Shown: one piece after another, positions 11,201 to 23,200 of the stretch
Layout of the letters: each line of letters begins with the position of its first letter
Numbering within the stretch: the stretch's first letter is position 1
Assembly (NCBI GenBank): GCA_001584585.1
Contig: LSYV01000050.1
Location: 186,304 to 213,018, forward strand
DNA length: 26,715 nt
Origin: Gonium pectorale
Lineage: Eukaryota > Chlorophyta > Chlorophyceae > Chlamydomonadales > Volvocaceae
Direction of reading: 5' to 3'
Made by a program: the position numbers and the translations under genes
Notes under the pieces: model-generated
The model's database searches: none
Told to the model about the DNA's origin: nothing
What the model saw: the letters and a program-made list of their open reading frames with translations, nothing else

Positions 11201-14200
11201 AGGCAACTATGACTTCTTCTCGTGGAGCGTGCCCCTTGAGTCACCTCGTACGATGTATTTATTCCAAACTCCGCCACCCATCCACATCTTGCACCAATCC
11301 CACTCCAGCACCATCAATCGGCACTATTCTCTTCTTCACACTCTTAACCACACGCACACAGGTGGCGCCATTTATGTCCGGGACATCGTTCAGTTGGTTT
11401 CGGTGAAAGAAGGCAGTGCCATAATAAACAACGCTGCAAGCAAAGACGGTGCGTGCTGTTGGATGCATGGGACTGTGTGGATGGCCTACCCAGTTCACGA
11501 CCGCATTGTCCAATTGTACCAAGCGGCTGCGTGTTCGCCCCTTTCTGTTCCCGTGCTCATATCAGTATGCACAGAGCGATGATGCCCATAACAGTATTAC
11601 AAGTGTGACCAATGTCTTCGCCTGCGCATGACCAAGGGGCCTTCTAGCTACTGCTCGGCATTCCTTCCTGCTCCCACGCATATTGGCGCCCACAGCAGGT
11701 CACTCCCTCGCTCGTAGGGGATGGCCGTGAATGAATGTATGCCAACCAGAGGGCTCGGGGCCCTGCAACTCCCTTCTACCCATCACGGCTTGATGATATG
11801 TGTCCCCTCCGCTCCATTATTCCTCCCTGCATGGCAGGCGGCGCCATGTACGTGAACAGCACCGTCAGCGTCTTCACCGTTGACGGCAACAGCACGGTGG
11901 CTGGAAACCGCGCCGATGGCGGTAGCGGTGAGGCATGCTTGAGTACTTGTCTGGCCGGCCATGCCGGGTGCGCGGGATTACGGTTGGATGGGCAGATGCC
12001 AGCAGCAGCTGCCTTGGGCATGGCGGGCCCTCGGCCGCGCGTACCAGGCGCTGGATGCTGCCAAGCATCCATCTGGACGCGCCATCCGAATGTTGGTCTA
12101 TCTACCAGCCTTGAGCAGAGCGCGCCCGTCCCGTGTCTATCCGTCCCTACGCATTTTGTGTTCGGCACACTGATCGCTTATATCCAGCGGCCCAATTCAT
12201 AATCTATCTGTACATCCAACCTGAACCACCTCCCCCCGAACGCAGGCGGCGCCATCGCTGTCCTGAACACCGTTGATTCACTGGCGGTCAAAGGCGGCAG
12301 CGCCATTGTACAGAACGCCGCAAGCAAAGACGGTGCGGCCGGCTGGATGGGAACGCGTGCACTACTTTACGACGAGTCAACATGCATCCAAATTCGTGTA
12401 TGTACAAGGCGGCTTCATGGGCACCTCCTTCTGTCCCCGTATTCATATGCCAAATGCACGGCGCAAGGAAGCCCACCCACAACATGCAGTTATGCAAGTC
12501 TGACCAGCAGGATCCTCGTACTGCAATTGCTATGCTAGGGGCCTGGGACCTGTCACTCGCGCACACGACGGCTGGCTTGAACCCGCATTCGGCGCGCGTT
12601 CCACCCTTCAGGCGGCGCCATCTACGTGTACAGCTCCGTCAAAGTCTTGGCCATCGACGGCAACAGTACGGTATACGGCAACCGAGCGACTGGTGGCAGC
12701 GGTGAGGCAATGGTCCATCCGCGGCGCATGCATGTCTAGTCAAGCCTAATACGACCCCGCTGCTTGTCCACGTACGTACACGTGCGTGCCGGTCTGTCAG
12801 GCCACGCAGAGTGCGATGGAGAGATACGAGATTGATGATGGGGCGGCTGCGCAGCTGCCGACAGCTACACACCTGGGGCGTAAAGGCGGGCCGCGGCCGT
12901 ACATCCAGGCGCTGCTGGGTGCTGCCAACCACCCGTCCATGCCTGCCTCCATCCATCCGTATATGTTCTAGTCGTCTTCGCGGAGCAAGCAAGCTCCCCA
13001 TTTAATGCCCATCCGTCACCATGCATACATGCATGCATGCGCACAGCACAGCACCCCATTCGCTGCCACGCATGCACCCTCTATCTGGCCCGACGCAACT
13101 ACTGCAGCCACCCAGAGCCACGTACGACCTCACTCCGAGCTTTCGTTCGCACTCGGATGCAGGCGGCGCCATTGCTATCTGGTACGGCTCTGTTGGCCTG
13201 ATTTCGGTTACAGGCAGCAGTGCCGTCACAAACAACACTGCAAATTATGACGGTGCGTTTTCAACTGCTTGGCCCAGGAAACTGGCTGGGCTGTGGGCTC
13301 CTACATACATCTGTATGATTACCGTATATTTGGATGCACAAAGGAACCGTTCTGTCCCGTCCTTGGCCCAGAATCAACAAACGGCTCAATGACGCCTATG
13401 AAGCATCCATGTTTGGCCAGTTGCTCGCCTGCATTATGCCAACTTGCTTTGCCAGCGTGGCTTATACGTACCACCGTCTCATCTAGCCTACAGGCGGCGC
13501 CATGTACGTCAACGGGTCAGTCTCAACCCTTACGGTTGAGGGCAGCAGCGTGATTTCCGGCAACCGTGCCGATGGCGGTAGCGGTGAGACAACTAAAACC
13601 ACTTGTCCTAGAACGCATCCTTGCCGACCCGTCACCTCGCACGATAGGTTCGTTCTGAACTCCGGCACCCCCCGTGCCGCGCAACAATCCAACTATAGCA
13701 CCATCAATCAGCACCATACTCGTCTTCACACTCTTAACAACACGCATACAGGTGGCGCCATTTATGTCCGGGACATCGTTCAGTTGGTATCAGTAAACGA
13801 TGGCAGTGTCATACTGAAGAACGCCGCTAGCAAAGACGGTGCGTTATGTTGGATGTAAATGTGTGGCACATTTAACAAACGAGTCGTCAGTACCAAGCGG
13901 CTATGTGTCTTTTTCCCAGCAATACTCTGGGGATAACCAATGAACGGCGCATGTGACCGTCTTCGCCTACGCATGACCAAGGGGCCTTCTAGCTACTGCT
14001 CGGCATTCCTTCCTGCTCCCACGCGTATTGGCGCCTACAGCAGGTCACTCCCTCGCTCGTAGGGGATGGCCGTGAATGAATGTATGCCAACCAGAGGGCT
14101 CAGGGCCCTGCAACTCCCTTCTACTCATCACGGCTTGATGATATGTGTCCCCTCCGCTCCATTATTCCTCCCTGCATGGCAGGCGGCGCCATGTACGTGA

Positions 14201-17200
14201 ACAGCACCGTCAGCGTCTTCACCGTTGCCGGCAACAGCACGGTGGCTGGAAACCGCGCCGATGGCGGTAGCGGTGCGGGAACAAGAAAAAGTGCTTTGTG
14301 GAGGAGCGAGGCGCCTCGTGGCCGTTACCTTGCGTACTGTACTCTGCACTATCCTGAACGCTTCTACCCTGCGCCTACCCAAGGCATCTGCACTCCCCGC
14401 CCTGAGCACCAGGCGCTTCACACGTTTTGTAATCACCTATTGCAGGCGGCGCGATAGCTGTCCGGAACGACCTTGATTATTTGACAGTCACAGGCGGCAG
14501 TGCCATCTTGAACAACACCGCAGGCAGCGATGGTGCGTTTTTTTGGATGATAATACGATACTATGTGACCTAGCTAGCTAGTGACCTATGAACTCGCCAT
14601 CCCTACATCCAAAGTACCAAGCGTGCGCATGGACCCCTACTTTATCAATATGTCCCCTAACCGATAGCACCGCTCGGAATTCCTTTATTCCTGCTAGTTA
14701 TATCAAGTACACAAGCACCCACATGTCGTTCCCTTACTTGATTGTAGGGGGTCTGTGAATCAGTCTGCATCAGCTTGAGGCCCGGCTCCGGGCCCTGCAA
14801 CATCCCTGTCACTCGCGGCTATCTAGATGTATTGTATCCCGCGCTGAACGCCCACACGCTGAACCCTGCAGGCGGTGCCTTCTACGTTTACAGTTCCGTC
14901 AGCGTCTTCACCGTTGACGGCAACAGCACGGTGGCTGGAAACCGCGCCACTGGTGGTAGCGGTGAGGCTAGGGTCGCAGCAGGATACGCGTCCTACCTGT
15001 ATGCGGCGTGGCTGGCGGGCCGGGGGCACCAGCAGGGCGCGGGTTGCAGCCCTATCACTCTTAATCTCCTCCGTATGCCACTCAGCTTATCGCCCAGAGC
15101 CAGCCCGCCTTCGCCCCGTGCGTGCCTTGTCCGTCAACACGCACATGTTGCACGACATATAGCTACGGACAAAGCATCTATACATGGAGCAAGTCTGAGT
15201 GCAACACTCCACTCCACTTCAGGAAAACGGACGCGTCCGGTTCATACACACATACACGAATGTACACGAAAGGCTTCAACGACACGTTGCCAACCACCTC
15301 ACTAGATGCCCACTAGCTGCTAAAAGCGTGCTTGACCAACGGAGGGATGGAGCGCCCTTTGCCGCAGCTCATGGCTCCATCCTGAAGGGCAGCCAGCGAC
15401 CGCCGGAAACGAGCCAACCCCGACCCATGCCTGCTGTTTCACACATAAATGTGACTGGCTGCCCAAGCTGTCTATCTGCTCGGTATTAATTGCTTGCGAA
15501 GGATAGCCAACAAGTAACTCGTGCGTGCCTATTTTCAATCCTCATTACATGCAAGAGTGCCCTGCCCATTCCCCCCCTCTTGCCCTTCAGGTGGCGTCTT
15601 ACAAGTGTTGTTGAGAGTGTCTCATGCGCATGCGTCAAACTCCTTCATCCAGAACAACAGCGCAAGTGTAACTGGTAGGCAGGCGGGTGCACAACGAACT
15701 GCCCGCTGTGTCCTGCACGCTTCGTGGATGCCATTGACGTGGCTACCTGGTATCATCTGTGGACGGACGGAGTTGTAATTGATCTCCGGGCCGATGACGT
15801 TGGCCAAGCGGTTCTAATCTGCCTGTGCCGCCTGCAAGTGCAGTTAGATACATGCGCACACTAGCGAGCTGGCCAAGCAAGCAAAACACATTTGGCCCTT
15901 ATCAGTCGAACATTTTTGCACTTCATGACGTACGGTCTTTGAGAGCGTACATAGAATAGCTCCACGCCCTTCACACGCTGCTGCTGCTCCTGCTGCTGCT
16001 GCTGCTGCTGCTGGTGGCGGTGCTGCTGCTGCTCATGCTGCTGCTGCTCATGCTGCTGCTGCTCATGCTGCTGCTCATGCTCATGCTCGAAAGATTAGAT
16101 AGCCTGGGATGACTGTGCGAACTTAGGGATCGTCGGTACCGACTCAAGAGTCTCCATCCTTGAAACTGCCAATTGAGGACGTGTTAACCAAGCAGCTCTT
16201 CTTGACCCGATACAGGGGGCGCGGTCTCAACAACGTCCATTGATCTCGTCGAGATTCTCAATGAATGCTCTGTTTTGGGCAACCAAGCCGGCACGGATGG
16301 CGGCTTCCTATTTGCCCACTATGTTGCGAAGTTTGACGTTTCTTCAAGCACCCTCTCGGATAACTCGGCAGGAGGCTCTGGAGGCGTTATAATCGCTTCC
16401 AAGTTCCCGATCAGCAGCTTGCACATTTCCCGTACAATCATCCATCGTAACATGGCAAAGCAAGGCGGCGGGGGTGCCATTCAGTCCCGTATATCCCAAG
16501 AGGTGCGAGTCACTTGCATCGCATCTAGTAGTTGTTGTTCTGTGTGACCTTCACCCAAACCCGGTAATGCCCCCCCCCCGCAGGGTTTTGGCAACTTGGC
16601 GCCGCTGAGCAACATAACATGGACCATGACTGGCGGCACGACGTTTAACGGGAATGGTGCCTTCACGGATGGAGGGGCGGTCAGCATCACCACTGAGGAT
16701 GTCCCATTCGAGGACTTCACACTGGCAAATGCACACCTCACGGTGCGTTGCCATTTGCTCCAACGCCTTGCGTCCAGATACAGTTCGTGATGCTCTGTCG
16801 GCTGCTGCTGCTGCTGCTGCTTGCAGGTTGCCATGAAGATTTCCATTCAAGATGCCGACTTCCAGGCCAATTATGTGATTGGCTCTGGCGGTGCCCTCTA
16901 CGTAGAAAGGCTCCCGATCCACCAGTTCCTGGTTGACATTACCATCCAGAACAGCTCTTTTGTCGCAAACATTGCCGGGATATACCAGAGCCACGCGGCA
17001 GCTGGGCTGCCTGCTGGGAACGGGGGTGCAATTGCCATTGCAGAAGGCTCATCCGCTGACATGACCCTGCTGAGCAGCAGCGGTAGAGCTGCGACATCCT
17101 TCTTGCTTGCACAGCAGCGCAGCCTCATGGGCATCGACCTTGGCGGATCGCGGGCTTCAAGCAGCAGCCACGCTACGTGCACGTTGAGGCTGCGGGGAGG

Positions 17201-20200
17201 CTCAGCCTTTGCTGCGAATCGCTGCAAAGACAGCGGAGGAGCCGTTGCTGCCGTCTCCTGTGACGTGGACCTGGATACCATTGCCTTCACCAGCAACAGC
17301 GCCGGCCTTGACGGAGGAGCGGTATACGCGCTTGATGCTGGCTCCAACATCACGTCTTCCACCTTTGTTGGTAATCATGCTGAGGGGCAGGGAGGCGCCA
17401 TATATGCCCGACCGGGGGCAAGCAGGGCCCTGGCCGTTGATTTCACCTACCTGTTGAGCAATACCGCAACCCATGGCGGGGCGATGTACTTGGCCGTCGA
17501 CGTTGCAGCAGATCCATCGGACTTGAACGTAGGCACCATCACAGCGGAGAGAAACCGCGCAATGCTGGACGGAGGCGCCGTCAGTGTCAGCTGCGAGACT
17601 GGAGCTGGTCCAGCGCAGCTCTGCAGCCGCGTCAGGTTTATTGGCTGCAACATAACGGCCAATGCTGCAGAGGCAGGCCGCGGTGGGGGTGTCTTTGCAT
17701 CATCAGGAGCGTCCATGGAGCTGCAAGACAGTCGCCTGACGTGGAATCGTGCATCCCTTGGTGGGGGCCTGGCCACAGCCTCCGCAAGCTATGTCCTGGT
17801 CAGGAATTGCACGCTTGGGGCTAACAGAGCAGGGGCCGGTGGCGGGGCCTTCTTTGAAGGTGAAACCCAAGGCTTGCCTAGCTTGGCTGCTTTCCCTGCT
17901 GTTCGTATCTTCCAGAGCGTTTTCTGTGGCAATGAGGCTCTGGGGAGCATCCCTGTGGCCAACGACCGGTTCAACGGTCACGGCGGGGGAGTCTTGGCGA
18001 CAGGAAACGTCTCCATCCTACTCAGCAACTGCTCGCTTGCGGGCGTGTTCAGAGGGGGTGATGTGAACGTTGATGAAGATGTGCAGACGTGCGTTTCCCT
18101 GCCCACGCCGGTATTGCTAAGTTCCGATTATCAGATCGTTGCGCCCAACTTTGCGCTGGTCGGAACAGCTGTTGCATGTGCCCAGACCTGCAACACCACT
18201 TGGAGCCAAGCTACTCAGGGCGCCACATCCTTGGGCTCGAGCGCACGACCGACAAATGATTCGGAGGTATAGATTATATAGATATGCAGCTATGTACCTG
18301 GCATTCTAACTTGAGCTGCCTTACGTACCCTTACGTACCCACTGGGCACTTGTTCCTGGCGTGCAAATGCACTGCCCCCGCCCATTGCGCACTCATCTCC
18401 ATCCTTTCTTGTGTGCGTGCATGGACGCAGACAAACGCTGAGGTCTTCTTCAATGGGTCTGTTGGCATTGGTTGCTGGCCGCTGCTGCTGAACGAGACAC
18501 GCCTATCAACGAACCGGGTAGGGCGGGCATGCATGAGCATGAGCATGAGCATGAGCATGTGTGGGGGCGTGAGCTTCATGGTGGGGAGACTCGCGCCTTC
18601 CATACATCAACACAGCAATGTATGTGCTTCAAACCATGCCGTGTATGTCATGTCATTCTATTACGCAGGCTGCTAGTACAGTGTGGATGCAAGACCCGCG
18701 GGCTCCAACCGTCCAGGCCAGCTGCACATTTGGTGCACCCGGTGCTGCATCCGGTGCTGCAGAATGTCATGCAGCATACGGTCAGGCACCGTGGGCCAAG
18801 CAAGTCTGCAACGCTCTGAGGAATTGCTTAGTCGGTGTGGAGCCTGGTCAGGGGTTGGAGAATCTGCTTGACGGGCCACCCACCATCTTGGTAGCAGAGT
18901 CCACCCCACGGGAGCTGCTGCCGGGTCAAACCTACAACCTTTCAACTCGGCTCTACAACGCCATGGGCCTGCCTGTACAAGCTGGTGAGTGCTTCATGCT
19001 TTTTAATGCTTGATGGACATAATGGATACTCACATGTTGGCACGCCTAACACAACTCGTCACTCGACTCTGCAGACTATGCTGCTGTGTTTAGCATTCAT
19101 GTAAATGTATCTATAGTGCCGGTGACCATCATTGGCGGTGAGAGGCCCGCACGATTGGAGGTGGCTAGTGGCGATGGCACTTTGACAGCGTCCACCAGGA
19201 GGGGATTGGCAACTTGGCCACTAATAACCGTGCGAGGATGGCCGGGTGCCTACTCTCTGATGTTCAATTTCGGTACTATCAGCACCTCTTCGGCTAACAA
19301 GCTGGTGAGGTGGGGCTTCTGTTGATGTCCAGTAGTGTGTGCGGTGGTGGGGGGTGTAAAACGGCGGCTTGCTCTAATTCGTAACTATGTTTGCATGACT
19401 GTGTTCTGCATGTCTGGATTCTTCATTCCTTACTCCAGGCAAACAGCTCAATCTCTTTCCTCTCCAGGTCGGGGCAACAGTTGTGAGTGTAGACATCCTC
19501 AGGTGTAGGCGTGGAGATGCACCTGAAATCAGTCAAGCAAAGGGATTAAACCCCTATTCCTGGATCGGCTGCTTAACCTGCGAGCGTGGGCGATACAGCC
19601 TGTGGGACGATGATCGGGACACGCTGCAGACATTCGTCGATCAGAAGAAGACGTTTGACCCTGAGGTAAGGACGTACCCACGCACTATGCACTCACGTAT
19701 ATGATCTATGGTTAGTTACGGGTAAGTGTTGGAGAAAGAAAAGGGCCCATTCGCCGCTGCATAATCAGACAGGCCCTGCCTTAACTCCCTCAAACCCTCG
19801 TCCAGGGTTGGGTGAACAACATCACCAGCAGGATCGCAGCGGCCGACGGGGGCGTTGGGTGCCAGAGCTGCCCATCACACGCAAAATGCCTCGGTGGCGC
19901 TATCCTGGTGCCCGTTGAAGGTGATGATGTGGGCAATGGGGCATTGCCCGTTCGTTGTGTGTGTAGAGTGCGTTGGGAGTGGCCCTCGCTATAACTACTC
20001 CCGTGTTCCCAGGCTACTGGCACTCTGCCCCCGACTCGACCCTATTCCATCGCTGCCCCAAGCCTGAGGCGTGTGTTGCGTCCTCACGACAGCCCGACAC
20101 CTCCGTCAGCAGCTTGACTCCCCCAAGCACAATCCAGGTGTGCCATCGTTGCGTTCGTAGCTCTGGTGCAAAAGATTTGTATTAGCATGGTTTATTTAGG

Positions 20201-23200
20201 TATTCACTCGGTCCACCGTCATCCGTATCTCTGCTATATCGTCAGGTTGTCAGTGCCCGAGATGGAGAGCTCATTGTGACGGTGTCTGTCAACCCTACCA
20301 AGGTCGACTCCACAGATGCAACACCCCCAACAAACTCTCCAGCTTACACTCCTGCAGCCCTTCCGCTCATTCTGCTGGGCCTGGCAGCTTCACCGGCAGA
20401 TGATTCACTCAGGAAAGACTGGCCTGCGCTGGTCGAGACGGGCAGCAGCCTGGACGAGCGGAGTGGAACATTGGCTCTTTGCCAGCTGCTGGGCTACCGA
20501 CGCGATCTTCAGCCCTTGTTGTTGGAGCTTGCAAGCGACCAGAGTGCTGGCAGTATCTTGCTATCTACCTATGACCCAAGCCGTGTCTACTTGAATCTCT
20601 CCAGCTGGATCGGCTTCCACGACAAGCAGCTTTGGAGCTGGATGGCGGAGTGTGCTGGGATGGACCTCGCCGACACGACCGGGGTCCCGACCCGGGTAGT
20701 CAACACAACCGCCTACCAGCAGCTGCTGTGCGCTCCGGGCTACATGAGCAACCTGTGCGCAGCGTGTCAGCCGGGGTACTTCATAAACGCCGAGTTTGAG
20801 TGCAGGTACGCCCTGCAAACCGATGTTGTACTTGAGTCAATCCCGTAGTGACTAGCTACCCCACCCTTCTCTATCTATCCGCTAACTGCCTACATGGACA
20901 CATGTTCGCTCTCTGTGAGCAGTGGCTGCCTGCCCCTATGGAAGAACAGCCTATTTGCGGTGCTTACATTCTTTGGCAGCATAGTCCTGGTGCTGTACAC
21001 TCTGTTCACCAACCTCGACGAGAACTATAGTGACAAAGAGGAAAGTGACGACCCGACTACATCGGGGCAGGCCTCGCTGGGCGATCTATTGAAGGTATGT
21101 ACTGCCGGCATCTTTACTACTCTATCTGCCTTTCTCTGGAGGTACCTTGTCTCTTAGACATAGCAGAGTCGGTTGGCGCATACGTGCTGTCTGAACCATC
21201 CGAACATACATGCGGGTAAGCCAACAGCGGCGTTTGCTTTCCCGCCCACAGGTGGCCATTGTCCACGCCCAGTACTACATCATCATCATGCGCCTGCCCG
21301 TGGCCTATCCAAGTGACATGGCTAAGCTCTCTGGGGCTCTGAGTGCTGTCACGGGTGCGGAGAGCGCCATCGCATTTAGCTACAGCTGCTTCTTCCCAGC
21401 GGATGCCAGCGACGGCCAGGCGCAGACTCAGCTGCTTGGCGCACTGCTGGTTCCGTTCGCTGTCATTGCCACAAGCATGATTCTCTGGGGATTCAGGTAT
21501 GCACCCTACCCTAGCCACGAACGGAATGTATGGACATGGCGATAGGTTCTGTGCGCGTGTGCTTAGTGTGCTTGATATTGCCTTACTTGGTGCAGACATG
21601 CATGGCAGCAGCCGAGGTCTAACCTTGTCCGTGCTTGCTTGCATAGTCAAAATGGGCTGAAACACAGCCAATGCTGTCCTTACCTGGGTCGTCGATCGCT
21701 CGCTCGTCCTCAGGTACATCCTCCTGAACGCTGCGAAGATGCGGAGGCTGCGGAAGGGGCGTAAGCTAAGGACACGACTGGCAGCGCTCGGGGCTGATGC
21801 GTGCACAGTTGCAGAGGCGCGCACTGATTCCATAACGCAGGAGGAAGCCAGCGAGGCTGCTGTGAGGGAACCCGAGGGAGAGCAAACGGCATCACCTGCG
21901 GAGGTGTGCCTCGTTGCAGCCGCTGATGAAAGTGCGGAACCTCCTAATGCCCGTCTACCAAAAGGGCTGAATAGATTCGCTGTGGACGGCACGCTTCCCA
22001 ATGATGATCCCCAACTCTGCGAAAGAGGGTCTGAAGAGCCGCAGGACCCATCCACGTCGCACAAGCCAGGAGGCGTGAGGGGCGAGGCGAGCAACCAGTT
22101 GATTTCCAGCAGCAAGATACCAGAGACCAGCAACACCCGCCCAATAACAGGCCTCCGTAAGCTCTCCTGCATCCTCCACAGCAGCCACTTCTACAAGGTG
22201 CTCTCCAAGGCGGACACGACGCTGGGTCTAAACACACAGCTGTGGCTATTGGGAGTCATCGCCGTCTTCATCCTCTACCCGGGCTGGGCACAGGCGGCGC
22301 TGAGCGTGTTTGCGTGCTACAAGATCGACGATGGGAAGACGGGTAACTTCCCGCAGAACCAGAAGGTAATGATGCAGAGGGGATTCCTCCTGCTACCGGA
22401 ATCGAATGAAATTGTTTGGAACTAACAAACTGCCATGCGGCCCTCCACTGCAGGCCACCTGGCAGCACGGGTACTGGGTCCGTGACATGGCGCAGGAGTG
22501 CTACACGGGGGTCCACCTGCGGCTGTACGTTCCCATTGGCATAGCAGCAGTCACCGTCCTGTGCCTCGGGCCGCCGCTCATTTCCTTCTTGATTCTTTGG
22601 CACCACCGAGCGGAACTGCGGTCCAGCTGTGTGCGGCAACGATACGGCTTCCTGTTCGCACGATACAAGTGAGAACACTTGATGGGGCTGACCACTGAAA
22701 GGAACTGTATACCTCCCCACCGCATAGCACGCAGCTATTGTTTACTGGAGCTTTAGTTTGCTTTGTAGGTACATACATTTGACGGCTTGTGCATGGACGC
22801 AGGTCACGCTACTTCTGGTGGGAGAGCGTGCTGATGCTGCAGGAGCTGGCCCTGGTGGCGGTGGAGGTGTTTGGCCGAGGACTGAAGGCGGTGACCCACC
22901 AGATTCTGGTCATGCTCACAGCCTTCACCTTCATTTCTGCAATCAATATCGCCTGCTCACCTAACAAACTGAAGGTCATAACAATGCTCGAGTTCATGTC
23001 CATGACGGTCCTGAGCCTAACCGTCTCGCTGAGCCTTTTCTTCGTGGTTGAGGGGAGGCTCAGCGCTGCAGACGAGGTGAGTGGGCGGGCCTGCGGACAG
23101 TACGGGGCTGAACAGCTGTAGTAACATGGAGGGCGTATTCATACTGCACGAGAACTGATAGCGGTTACTGCTGTCCATTACCTAATAGTTACGTGAAGCC

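Noticed and set aside
18267..18272. TAG at 18270-18272 as the true end of a shorter protein
   Set aside because: GAG|GTATAG is a plausible donor, and the downstream exons continue in matching phase to a membrane domain; an intron-retained shorter isoform remains possible.
21117..22172. Minus-strand ORF of 351 codons
   Set aside because: It is antisense to the membrane-domain exons 21252-21496 and 21714-22365, runs across their intron, and has low-complexity Ser/Ala/Leu composition without a domain.
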